Shown here: positions 55,894-64,000 of the stretch, in pieces
Numbering within the stretch: position 1 is the stretch's first letter
Layout of the letters: each line of letters starts with the position of its first letter
Assembly (NCBI RefSeq): GCF_004005945.1
Contig: NZ_SACS01000005.1
Coordinates: 124,001 to 188,000 of the forward strand
From: Rheinheimera riviphila
GTDB lineage: Bacteria > Pseudomonadota > Gammaproteobacteria > Enterobacterales > Alteromonadaceae
Reading direction: 5' to 3'
Length of the DNA: 64,000 nt
Made by a program: the position numbers and the translations under genes
The notes under the pieces: model-generated
Database searches by the model: none
What the model was told of the DNA's origin: nothing
Seen by the model: only the letters and a program-made list of their open reading frames with translations

Positions 55894-58464
55894 TTAGCGG
55901 AAAATATCGATTTCTTCCTGCTTTTGCTGATGTTCCGGCAAATCCGGATTATTCGGACTGGCGTACTGCGTTGGCTCAGTGCCTTGCTGGAAAAACTCAA
56001 AACTGCTGCTGTTATCCGTTGCCTGCGTGAGCAAACCGGTTTTGTTGTCAATCCGCACCGAAACGATACCGACCGGAGCTGGCGGAAATTTTTCCGGTAA
56101 ATCAGCCAGCGCCGCTGCAGCATAAATTTGCCACGGCGGCAGAGCAGTGCGGGCGCCAGATTCGCCACCAGAAACCTGTTCAACACCCAGATTGTTATTC
56201 CAGGCAGTTTTGCCCAGCACACTTTCAGCATCATCAAAACCAACCCAGCTGGTGATCACCAGATCGGGTGTAAAACCAGAGAACCAGGTGTCTTTGACAT
56301 CGTTGGTGGTGCCGGTTTTGCCGGATAAATCCCGTCGTTTTAATGCTTTCAGGTTCTTGGCGGTACCGTCCCATCCATCACCACCCCAAACTGCACTTTT
56401 CATCGCTTCGGCAATTAAAAAGGCGTTTTGCGGTGAAATCACCCGTGGTGCGAAGGTTTCAGCTGGTGTTGTTTCGATGGCCGCCGGTTCAGCTTCGCTA
56501 ACTTGGGTGCTATCCGCGTCCGCAACGGCTGCTGGTTGCTCAGCAGCGACCACGTCCGTTGGCGCCAAAGTTGGCTGACAATCCTGACAAACCTTGATTG
56601 GCTGATGTTCAAAAATCACATTGTTCTGATCATCAAGGATTTTGGTAATCACATAAGGTTTCACCAAATAACCACCGTTGGCAAACACCGCATAACCAGT
56701 TGCCAGCTCCAGCGGTGTTAACGAAGCAGAACCCAGCGCCAGCGTTTGGTTCCGCGGTAAATCGTTTTTATGAAAGCCAAATTTGGCTAAGTGATTGATA
56801 GTATGATCAATGCCAACACCACTAATCAACCGCACCGACACCACGTTTTTCGATTTAGCCAAAGCTTCACGCAAGCGGATCGGGCCGTCATAGACATCAG
56901 GCGAGTTTTTCGGCCGCCAGGCGGTACCAGAACCAGCGTCCCATTCATGAATAGGCGCATCATTCAGCACCGAAGCCAGCGTATAGCCATGCTCTAAGGC
57001 AGCAGAGTAAATAAAAGGTTTGATGTTCGAGCCGACCTGACGGTTGGCCTGGGTCACCCGGTTAAACTGAGTCAGACCAAAGCTGTAACCACCGACCAGC
57101 GCCCGCACCGCGCCATCGGTTGGATCCAGCGCCACCAGCGCACTGCTGGCTTGGGGTAACTGACTTAACCGCCATTCGCCTTGCTGTTCCCGCACATAAA
57201 TGTGCATGCCTGGCGCCAGAATTTGGGTGGCAGACTTTGGCGGATTGGCTTGACGCTCGTGGCTGATAAAAGTCCGCGCCCATTTCAGCCCGTCCCAGCC
57301 CAGTTGCACCTTACGACCGCCGGCAATCATCACTTCAGCGCTGCGGTTTTCGACCAGCGTCACCACGGCCGGTGTCAGCTTTTCGATCGCGTCCTGTTGG
57401 TCGAGGTAGGCCAGAATGGCTTCGTCGGAAAAACGTTTGTCTTCGACAAAACTTACCGAGCCGTCAGCATTTTCCTGGCGGGTTGCCGGCCATACCATAG
57501 CGACCGGCCCGCGGAAACCATGGCGTTCGTCATAATTGTGCAGATTTTGTTGCAGCGCCTGCACGGCGGTGGTTTGCTGCGCTGAATGCACAGTGGTAAA
57601 AACCTGGAAACCCTTGGAATAAGCTTCATCTTCACCATAGGTATCGACGATTTCTTTGCGGACCATTTCTGCCAGATATGGCGCCGACGCGGTAATTTGG
57701 GCGCCATGTAATTTGGAAACGATCGGCGCCTGAATGGCTTCATCGTATTGCTGCTGGGTGATATAACCAACGGTCAACATCCGTCCCAGGACGATATTCC
57801 GTCGCGCACGCGCTCTGCTTGGTGAGCGTACCGGATTTAATACCGAAGGTGCTTGCGGCAGACCGGCAATAATCGCCATTTCCGATAACGTCAGGTCTTG
57901 AATATTCTTGCCAAAATAGACTTGTGCGGCAGCACCAACCCCAAATGCCCTTTGTCCCAATTCAATCCGATTCAGGTACAACTCGAGAATTTCATCTTTG
58001 GTCAGCAGCTCTTCAATATGAAAGGCCAAAAAGGCTTCTTTTATTTTGCGGATGATTTTCTTTTCGCGGCTAAGGAAAAATAATCGGGCAAGCTGCTGGG
58101 TAATGGTGCTGGCACCTTGCGAATAATCGCCGGTGGTGGCGACGACTGTGGCCGCCCGGAACACGCCGATGACATCAATGCCCGGATGTTCGTAAAAACG
58201 TGCATCTTCGGTGGCAAGCACCGCCTGGATCAATAAAGGTGGTATTTCATTGATCTTCAGAGGGATCCGGCGCTTCTCTCCAAATTGTGAAATAAGCTCG
58301 CCATCCTGACTAAATACGCGCATCGGCGTCTGTAATCGGACATCCTTCAGCGTCTCTACACTAGGCAGGTCATCTTTCAGATACAGGTAGCTGCCAAATA
58401 TCACAGTCAGACCTGCAATAAAGCAACTTAGGGTAATAATTACCAGTTTTTTAAGCCAAGACAC
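55894..58464 (-). CDS. mrcA: Penicillin-binding protein 1A (bifunctional)
   Basis: 856 residues (E. coli PBP1A 850). It makes glycan and crosslinks peptidoglycan. One N-terminal membrane helix. Transglycosylase motifs (GT51) are ATEDARFYEHPG, GASTITQQLARLFFL and RIELGQRAFGVGAAA. The transpeptidase has SxxK in VGSNIKPFIY, SxN in SKNVVSVRL and KTG in SGKTGTTNDVKDTWF. The C-terminal half carries an acidic Ala-rich insertion around QPAAVADADSTQVSEAEPA. It is divergent from pilM, the usual arrangement. Confidence 0.97.
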   Translation of the reverse strand: MSWLKKLVIITLSCFIAGLTVIFGSYLYLKDDLPSVETLKDVRLQTPMRVFSQDGELISQFGEKRRIPLKINEIPPLLIQAVLATEDARFYEHPGIDVIGVFRAATVVATTGDYSQGASTITQQLARLFFLSREKKIIRKIKEAFLAFHIEELLTKDEILELYLNRIELGQRAFGVGAAAQVYFGKNIQDLTLSEMAIIAGLPQAPSVLNPVRSPSRARARRNIVLGRMLTVGYITQQQYDEAIQAPIVSKLHGAQITASAPYLAEMVRKEIVDTYGEDEAYSKGFQVFTTVHSAQQTTAVQALQQNLHNYDERHGFRGPVAMVWPATRQENADGSVSFVEDKRFSDEAILAYLDQQDAIEKLTPAVVTLVENRSAEVMIAGGRKVQLGWDGLKWARTFISHERQANPPKSATQILAPGMHIYVREQQGEWRLSQLPQASSALVALDPTDGAVRALVGGYSFGLTQFNRVTQANRQVGSNIKPFIYSAALEHGYTLASVLNDAPIHEWDAGSGTAWRPKNSPDVYDGPIRLREALAKSKNVVSVRLISGVGIDHTINHLAKFGFHKNDLPRNQTLALGSASLTPLELATGYAVFANGGYLVKPYVITKILDDQNNVIFEHQPIKVCQDCQPTLAPTDVVAAEQPAAVADADSTQVSEAEPAAIETTPAETFAPRVISPQNAFLIAEAMKSAVWGGDGWDGTAKNLKALKRRDLSGKTGTTNDVKDTWFSGFTPDLVITSWVGFDDAESVLGKTAWNNNLGVEQVSGGESGARTALPPWQIYAAAALADLPEKFPPAPVGIVSVRIDNKTGLLTQATDNSSSFEFFQQGTEPTQYASPNNPDLPEHQQKQEEIDIFR

Positions 58465-58616
58465 TGAATCGCCCCAATTTTTACTCCCATTTACTAAAAT
58501 AGGCTGCTAGTATAAATTTATTAGCAGTCGTTAAAGCTCTTTAGTTGTGTGTTAAAACGGCTAAGCTAAAAATCAAAACCATAATAATCATAAATTTGAT
58601 ACGGCCGCAGGAAGCT

Positions 58617-59696
58617 ATGATAAATCGCCTGTTTCAGACAAAAAACCCTTTAATCCTAGGGGTAGATATCGGTGCTCACACTGTGAAGGCTGTGTTGCTC
58701 AGTCAGCATGGCGGGCATTATAAAGTAGAAGCCTTTGCAATAGAACCCATGATTAAGGGCTCAATGAACGAGCGTGAGATCCAGGACATTGAAGCCGTTG
58801 GTAATGTCATCGGTAAAATCCGCAAAAAAATTCCTAAAACTGTGAAGTTCGCCGCTGCAGCCGTCTCCGGTTCGACCGTGATTAGCAAAGTGATTTTCAT
58901 GGATGCCGCCCTGACCGATGCCGAACTTGCCAGTCAGATTGAAGTTGAAGCCGACAGTTTAATCCCTTATCCGCTGAGTGAAGTCAGCCTGGATTTTGAA
59001 AAACAAGATCTGAACAGCAACGACCCGTCCAAAGTGAATGTGTTATTGAGTGCCGCCCGCACTGAAAGCGTGCAAACGCGGGTCAGTGCGCTGGATCAAG
59101 GTGGTTTTGCTGCCCGCGTCATCGACGTCGAAAGTTATGCCCTCAGCCGCGCTGCAGAACTGTGTGCCAGACAACTACCGTCAGATGCCAAATCGAAATT
59201 AGTCGCGGTGGTTGATATCGGCGCCACCATGACTTTACTCAGTATTCTGGAAGATGGCAAAACCCTGTACACCCGCGACCAGGTGTTTGGCGGTGAGCAA
59301 TATACCCGCAGTATTGTCTCTTATTATGCCAAAACTTATGAAGAGGCAGAGACAGCGAAAGTCACCAATGATTTACCGCCGAATTATACCTTTGAAGTGT
59401 TGGCGCCTTTTCAGACCATGTTATTACAGCAGGTGCGCCGCGGTATCCAGATGTATCTGACCACCTCAGGTCGCGACAATATTGATTACTTGCTGATTTC
59501 CGGTGGCACCAGTCTCATCGAAGGTGTCGACAAACTGTTGACCGACGAACTCGGTATTCATACCGTAGTGGCGAATCCATTTTTGCATATGGAAACTGCC
59601 GCGTCCGTTGACCGCGAATTGCTCAATCAGGTTGCTCCCCAGTTAATGGTGGCAAGTGGCCTGGCGTTACGGAGTTTCTCAACATGGCATATATAA
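58617..59696 (+). CDS. pilM: Type IV pilus assembly protein PilM
   Basis: 359-residue actin-like (FtsA-type) cytoplasmic ATPase of the type IV pilus. It shows the phosphate loop ILGVDIGAHTVKAVLL and phosphate-2 VAVVDIGATMTLLSI, with SGGTSLIEGVDKLL near the end. The start at 58617 follows AGGA; 24 upstream codons were rejected. First gene of pilMNOPQ, divergent from mrcA, overlapping pilN by 13 bp. Confidence 0.97.
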   Translation: MINRLFQTKNPLILGVDIGAHTVKAVLLSQHGGHYKVEAFAIEPMIKGSMNEREIQDIEAVGNVIGKIRKKIPKTVKFAAAAVSGSTVISKVIFMDAALTDAELASQIEVEADSLIPYPLSEVSLDFEKQDLNSNDPSKVNVLLSAARTESVQTRVSALDQGGFAARVIDVESYALSRAAELCARQLPSDAKSKLVAVVDIGATMTLLSILEDGKTLYTRDQVFGGEQYTRSIVSYYAKTYEEAETAKVTNDLPPNYTFEVLAPFQTMLLQQVRRGIQMYLTTSGRDNIDYLLISGGTSLIEGVDKLLTDELGIHTVVANPFLHMETAASVDRELLNQVAPQLMVASGLALRSFSTWHI

Positions 59697-60292
59697 ATTT
59701 ATTGCCGTGGCGTGAAGCGCAGCGGAAACAACAACAAACCCAGTTTATGACTGTCCTCAGCGCGGCAGGGATTTTAAGTTTTGGTGCTATTTTCGGTTTA
59801 AGCGCGGTTTATACCGCAAAAATCGAAGGTCAGAATAGCCGCAATACCTACCTGCAAGGTGAGATTACCATCCTGGAACAACGGATTGTCGAAATCAAAG
59901 AATTGGACGAGAAAAAGAAAAACCTGCAAAAACGGATGGAGCTGATCAGTCAGCTGCAAAGTAGTCGAAACCTGGGTACTCAGATCATGGATCAGATTGC
60001 TTCGGTGGTTCCGGCGGGTGTGTATTTATCCAACTTACAAAAACAAGGACCGTCTTTGTTGCTCGTGGGTAAAAGTGAATCAAATAACCGGCTGTCGAAT
60101 ATGATCCGCTCGGTTGAAAGCTCCGAACTGCTCAAAGATCCACTGCTGGAGTTTATCGAAGCGGGTAAAGATCAGACTCAATTGCTCAGCGATTTCAAAA
60201 TCCACTTAACCGTGAAAGGTTTTGAAGCCGTGCAGGGGGCCACCACCGGCACACCGAAGCCGGCCAAGCCAGTACCGGGAGCCGCCAAATGA
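59684..60292 (+). CDS. pilN: Type IV pilus assembly protein PilN
   Basis: 202 residues. The N-terminal INLLPWREAQRK motif binds PilM in the cytoplasm. One membrane helix (about 22-46) is followed by a coiled periplasmic region and a ferredoxin-like fold that pairs with PilO. The C-terminal extension is Pro/Thr-rich. It overlaps both pilM and pilO. Confidence 0.96.
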   Translation: MAYINLLPWREAQRKQQQTQFMTVLSAAGILSFGAIFGLSAVYTAKIEGQNSRNTYLQGEITILEQRIVEIKELDEKKKNLQKRMELISQLQSSRNLGTQIMDQIASVVPAGVYLSNLQKQGPSLLLVGKSESNNRLSNMIRSVESSELLKDPLLEFIEAGKDQTQLLSDFKIHLTVKGFEAVQGATTGTPKPAKPVPGAAK

Positions 60293-60879
60293 GCATGAAT
60301 TTTAATCTAGAAGAACTCAACAATCTTGATATGTCCGATATGGGGTCATGGCCCATTGCAGCCAAAGCAATGGTGGTGGCGATATTGGTCTTGATGATTG
60401 GCGTATTAACCTTTTTCTTACTGGTTGATGATCAAATAACGCAACTGGAGATCTCAGAAGCAAAAGAGCAGGAGCTGCGTCAGATTTATCGGGTGAAGTA
60501 TGCTTCGGCGGTAAACCTTGAGCTATACAAGGCACAGATGGTTGAGATGGAAGAAACGTTCTCCTATCTGTTAAAACAGTTGCCAGCGACCCACGAAACA
60601 CCGGGTTTGCTGGACGACATTACGTACGCCGGAACGTCGACCGGTTTAACCTTTGTTAAAATCAACTGGTTACCGGAAATCGAAAAAGACTTTTACACCG
60701 AACTGCCGATTAAAATCGACGTCGTCGGCGACTACCATCAATTTGGTAACTTCGTCAGCGAGGTCGCCAAATTACCGCGGATCGTTTCATTACACGATTT
60801 CTCGGTTACGACTGATAAAGATGAACGCTTAGTCTTTAACGTCGTTGCAAAAACCTACCGGTATAAGGAGGCTCAATAA
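60289..60879 (+). CDS. pilO: Type IV pilus assembly protein PilO
   Basis: 196 residues. One helix (AMVVAILVLMIGVLTFFLLV, about 26-45), a short coiled coil, and a periplasmic domain with LPATHETPGLLDDITYAGTS and GDYHQFGNFVSEVAKLPRIV, typical of PilO. It partners PilN. It overlaps pilN (ATGA) and its stop shares one base with the pilP start. Confidence 0.96.
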   Translation: MSMNFNLEELNNLDMSDMGSWPIAAKAMVVAILVLMIGVLTFFLLVDDQITQLEISEAKEQELRQIYRVKYASAVNLELYKAQMVEMEETFSYLLKQLPATHETPGLLDDITYAGTSTGLTFVKINWLPEIEKDFYTELPIKIDVVGDYHQFGNFVSEVAKLPRIVSLHDFSVTTDKDERLVFNVVAKTYRYKEAQ

Positions 60880-61418
60880 TGAAGCGTTCTTTACCTGTGG
60901 TTTGTGTCAGTTTGTTGTTACTGCAAGGCTGTTACGACGATTTAACCGAAATTCAGCAGTTTATGAATACGGTGAAAGCCAGTACGCCGGCGAAAATTCC
61001 GCCGCTGCCGGAAGTCAAAGAATTCGTGCATATTAGCTATAAATCAGCGCAGTCGCGCAGTCCGTTTAGTGCGCCACGCCCGGAAGCCGTGCAAGAAAAA
61101 TATGCACAAATTCAGGACTGTCTGAGCCCTGATCCGGCCCGGCGCAAAGAGCCGCTGGAGAAGTACGCACTGGATAACCTGAAGATGCGCGGCACTTTAG
61201 GTGACGAAAATGATATTTGGGCGCTGGTTGAAGCGTCAGACAAGACCTTACACCGGATCAGTAAAAACAATTACATTGGCTTGTTTCATGGCCGTGTGAT
61301 TAACGTTGATCCGGCTCAAGTGGAATTACTGGAACTCATTCCTGATGGTGCAGGTTGTTGGAAAGAACGAACCACAGTACTGCCAATGGCTGAACCAGCA
61401 GCTGTAGCCAGCAAATAA
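60879..61418 (+). CDS. pilP: Type IV pilus lipoprotein PilP
   Basis: 179 residues. Lipoprotein signal with Cys in LLLLQGCYDD. The middle has the conserved PARRKEPLEKYALDNLKMRG motif of PilP, then the beta-barrel-like C-terminal domain (WALVEASDKTLHRI, GRVINVDPAQVELLEL). It links PilNO to PilQ. Confidence 0.96.
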   Translation: MKRSLPVVCVSLLLLQGCYDDLTEIQQFMNTVKASTPAKIPPLPEVKEFVHISYKSAQSRSPFSAPRPEAVQEKYAQIQDCLSPDPARRKEPLEKYALDNLKMRGTLGDENDIWALVEASDKTLHRISKNNYIGLFHGRVINVDPAQVELLELIPDGAGCWKERTTVLPMAEPAAVASK

Positions 61419-61434
61419 GGTGTGCGAGAGAAGC

Positions 61435-63501
61435 ATGGAAAATACAACTAAAACAATCAAAAAATTACCGGTGAGCCGTCGTCTGCTGCTCGGGATCCTG
61501 TTGCTGTCTGCTGCGCCTGCGATGGCAGTGCCGTTACTTTACGATGTACGGTATAACCCGCTGAGTACTGGCGAAACCGAAATTGAATTTGTCTTTGATG
61601 AAGATTTACAGGCTGAGCCGACGGTTCAGGTACTGAACGAACCTTCCCGGATTGAATTGACTTTTGCTGAAGCTGACTATGAAGAAAAGCTGGCGGATGT
61701 TGAGATTGATAAAGCCGGTGTGCAACGCGCCAAATCTGAATTCTTTAATGAAGGTTTTAAAACCTCAATTTATCTGGACCATCTGAAGCTTTATCGCACC
61801 AGGGTTAAAGGCAACGTGTTTTACTTGCAAATTTCCGACAACCCGACGGAAACGACACCAGGACAAACCGCCGATGTCACGCCAACTTATATCAACAAAG
61901 TAAACGCCATCGATTTTCGCCGTGGTGAAAAAGGTGAAGCGCGGGTGTTGGTATTCTTAAAAGAAAATACCGCAGCGGTGGATGTGTCGGAAAAACTCGG
62001 CAAGATCATCGTGGAATTCCACAATACCGATATTCTGGAAGAACTGTTGTATCAGTTAGATGTGGTGGACTTTGGTACTGTAGTCAAAGGTATTGAAACC
62101 TTTAAAGAAGGCGCTTTAACCCGTATCGTGATTGAACCGACCTCTGCTTTTAAGTTTAACTACCAGCAAATTGATAATATTTTCAGCTTGTCGGTAGAAA
62201 AAGATGCGTCAGCCGTTGGCTTTATGGCCGGTGGTAAAGAATATAAAGGCCGTGCTATCTCATTAAACTTCCAGGATATTCCGGTACGGACCGTACTGCA
62301 GATTATCGCGGACTACAACGGCTTCAATTTAGTTACGAGCGACTCTGTGGTCGGTAATATCACGTTGCGTCTGGACGGCACGCCTTGGGATCAGGCACTG
62401 GATATCGTGTTAAAAGTACGGGGTCTGGATAAACGGATGGACGGCAACATTCTGATGATTGCACCGACCGACGAGCTGGCGGAACGTGAAGCTAAAGAGT
62501 TACAAGCGCGGAATAAAGTGGAAGAACTGGAAGCGCTGTACTCCGAGTTTATCGCGATTAACTACGCCAAAGCTGCTGATATTGCGAAGTTATTAAGCAA
62601 TAAAGACGCTTCGTTACTGACTGCCCGTGGTGTGGCATCGGTGGATGATCGCACCAACACCATTCTGCTCAAAGACACTGCCAAAGCCATCGAGAACGTC
62701 CGTCGGTTAGTTGAACGGTTAGACGTACCGGTGAAGCAGGTGCTCATTGAATCGCGGATGGTGACGGTTAAAGACAGCGTTGCTGATGAACTGGGTATTC
62801 GTTGGGGTTTTAATGATCAGCAAAATACCAAAGGTGTGGGTGGGTCGCTGGAAGCTGCAAACTCCTTGGCCAATGGTCAGATCCCAGCGCTGGTCAATAG
62901 TAATGGACGCTACAACGTCAATCTGCCGTTAAGCAGCACCTCTGCTGGCCGTATTGGTTTCCATATCGCCAAATTAGGTGACGGTACGCTGATTGACTTA
63001 GAACTGTCAGCCCTGGAAGAAGAAAACAAGGCTGAGATTGTTGCTTCACCAAGAATTTCAACCGCCAATCAGAAACAAGCGCGGATTGAACAAGGTGTGG
63101 AAATTCCATATGTGCAGTCTGCATCAAGCGGCGCCACCACTGTTGAATTCAAAAAAGCGGTACTGAGTCTGGAAGTAACACCACAGGTGACCCCGGATAA
63201 TAAGATTATTCTGGACTTAATCGTCACCCAGGATACCGAAGGTAAAATTGTACCAACAGCAACGGGTAATGCGGTCGCCATTGATACCCAGCGTATTCAA
63301 ACGCAGGTGTTAGTCGACAATGGTGAGACCATAGTTCTGGGCGGTATTTATCAGCAACAAACGATCAATACTGTGCAAAAAGTGCCATTCTTCGGCGATA
63401 TCCCTTATGTTGGCGCAATGTTCCGCCGTTCATTGGATAAGACCGAGAAGAAAGAATTATTGATTTTTGTCACGCCAAAAATCCTGACTGAAGGTCAGTA
63501 G
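61435..63501 (+). CDS. pilQ: Type IV pilus secretin PilQ
   Basis: 688 residues. Outer membrane secretin with a signal peptide (LLLGILLLSAAPAMA). Two AMIN-like domains (about 30-270), a secretin N0 and N1 region (about 275-420: ISLNFQDIPVRTVLQIIAD; FIAINYAKAADIAKLL) and the secretin core (about 440-680) ending KELLIFVTPKILTEGQ. The ATG at 61435 follows GAGAG; five earlier codons starting GTG were rejected. Confidence 0.96.
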   Translation: MENTTKTIKKLPVSRRLLLGILLLSAAPAMAVPLLYDVRYNPLSTGETEIEFVFDEDLQAEPTVQVLNEPSRIELTFAEADYEEKLADVEIDKAGVQRAKSEFFNEGFKTSIYLDHLKLYRTRVKGNVFYLQISDNPTETTPGQTADVTPTYINKVNAIDFRRGEKGEARVLVFLKENTAAVDVSEKLGKIIVEFHNTDILEELLYQLDVVDFGTVVKGIETFKEGALTRIVIEPTSAFKFNYQQIDNIFSLSVEKDASAVGFMAGGKEYKGRAISLNFQDIPVRTVLQIIADYNGFNLVTSDSVVGNITLRLDGTPWDQALDIVLKVRGLDKRMDGNILMIAPTDELAEREAKELQARNKVEELEALYSEFIAINYAKAADIAKLLSNKDASLLTARGVASVDDRTNTILLKDTAKAIENVRRLVERLDVPVKQVLIESRMVTVKDSVADELGIRWGFNDQQNTKGVGGSLEAANSLANGQIPALVNSNGRYNVNLPLSSTSAGRIGFHIAKLGDGTLIDLELSALEEENKAEIVASPRISTANQKQARIEQGVEIPYVQSASSGATTVEFKKAVLSLEVTPQVTPDNKIILDLIVTQDTEGKIVPTATGNAVAIDTQRIQTQVLVDNGETIVLGGIYQQQTINTVQKVPFFGDIPYVGAMFRRSLDKTEKKELLIFVTPKILTEGQ

Positions 63502-63518
63502 CCATTCTGCTCAAAGCT

Positions 63519-63548
63519 GTCAGGGCCTGTCCGGGCCCTGACAAATTT
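63519..63548 (+). terminator. Possible terminator after pilQ
   Basis: GTCAGGGCC-TGTCC-GGGCCCTGAC forms a GC-rich stem 16 bp after the pilQ stop, followed by AAATTTA. The T-tract is weak. Confidence 0.5.
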
Positions 63549-63660
63549 AGCTTGCTAAGCTGTCGGCAAAACTGACATAATTCAGCGCTTCAAATTTTCG
63601 TGGGAGCTTTTAGGTCCTGACATCAACCCTCATTTAGTTAGCTGATTAGCATTACGACAT

Positions 63661-64000
63661 ATGGCAGAGAAACGCAATATCTTCCTTGTTGGCCCTATGG
63701 GCGCAGGAAAAAGTACCATTGGCCGTCATTTAGCAGAAATGCTGCATCTCGACTTCTACGATTCAGATCAGGAAATTGAGCGCCGTACTGGTGCTGACAT
63801 CGCCTGGGTCTTTGATCTGGAAGGAGAAGAAGGCTTTCGGGTACGTGAAGAAAACGTCATTGAAGATTTAACTGAACTCCAGGGCATCGTACTTGCCACA
63901 GGCGGTGGTTCAGTGATTAGCAAAGAAACCCGCAATCGTTTGTCAGCACGTGGCATCGTGGTGTATCTGGAAACTCCAATTGAGAAACAGGTCGCCCGCA
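63661..64000 (+). CDS. aroK: Shikimate kinase AroK (5' part)
   Basis: 113 codons are visible; the gene runs off the window. Walker [16 protein letters not shown], the shikimate-binding [13 protein letters not shown] and the ATGGGSVI motif identify shikimate kinase, which phosphorylates shikimate in aromatic amino acid biosynthesis. The pilQ-aroK order is conserved. Confidence 0.97.
   Translation, partial: MAEKRNIFLVGPMGAGKSTIGRHLAEMLHLDFYDSDQEIERRTGADIAWVFDLEGEEGFRVREENVIEDLTELQGIVLATGGGSVISKETRNRLSARGIVVYLETPIEKQVAR

Noticed and set aside
1-64000. tRNA, rRNA, prophage, IS element or integron features
   Set aside because: No cloverleaf, rRNA signature, transposase or integrase motif was found on either strand by reading; small structured RNAs could still be missed.

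Overview
The window is a stretch of ordinary chromosome from a gammaproteobacterium. Protein sequence style and gene order (typA/glnA/ntrBC, ftsN-hslVU, priA/rpmE, metJ/metBL, argCBFGH, mrcA/pilMNOPQ-aroK) point to the Alteromonadales-like group around Rheinheimera, Alishewanella and Shewanella. This placement is inferred from remembered family resemblance, not from a search. No rRNA, tRNA, CRISPR array, prophage or insertion sequence was found.

Layout. 1-8.0 kb: the end of an exported protein gene, then the nitrogen regulation cluster on the minus strand (glnA, a DUF4124 gene, ntrB, ntrC) and divergent typA. NtrC-like sites and a sigma54-type promoter lie in front of glnA, and further NtrC-like sites lie in front of ntrB. 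8.0-12.1 kb: a Cys-containing lipoprotein, a response regulator fused to TPRs, and ApbE. 12.2-17.8 kb: a compact plus-strand cluster (yihY/brkB, prolyl aminopeptidase, dtd, a GNAT-thioesterase fusion, an NAD(P)-binding protein), a spermidine-synthase-like gene facing the other way, and a small membrane protein. 18-29.2 kb: the histidine utilisation locus (hutH, hutU, hutC, hutI, hutG) with a chemoreceptor and a c-di-GMP protein beside and inside it, then rraA. 29.4-33.4 kb: a second GGDEF/EAL protein and a second chemoreceptor. 33.4-39.1 kb: DUF971, hslU, hslV, ftsN and priA on the minus strand, then rpmE. A good sigma32-like promoter precedes hslV. 39.7-45.4 kb: malic enzyme, metJ, and divergent metB-metL with Met boxes between them. 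45.4-46.9 kb: the least ordinary part. It has a 15-bp tandem repeat, a strongly structured presumptive leader RNA, a 60-residue double-glycine-leader peptide gene and a coupled six-helix membrane protein. 47-54.6 kb: a SulP transporter, then argC-B-F-G-H behind a canonical double ARG box. 54.7-64 kb: an unknown membrane-anchored protein, mrcA, divergent pilMNOPQ and the start of aroK.

How the genes work together. glnA, ntrB and ntrC form the nitrogen-responsive circuit. The hut genes degrade histidine to glutamate and so feed that circuit. The met and arg operons are each preceded by recognisable repressor sites (MetJ, ArgR). mrcA and pilMNOPQ are the classic divergent pair for peptidoglycan synthesis and type IV pilus assembly.

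The most interesting candidate is the 45.9-46.85 kb unit: a putative secreted or processed peptide with a matching leader, a structured 5' region with mutually exclusive hairpins, and a multi-helix membrane protein that could be its immunity or handling partner. A dispersed palindromic repeat related to ACCCGAATCTTCAAGGATGA occurs at five intergenic ends. Two of these ends bound a 122-bp composite element.
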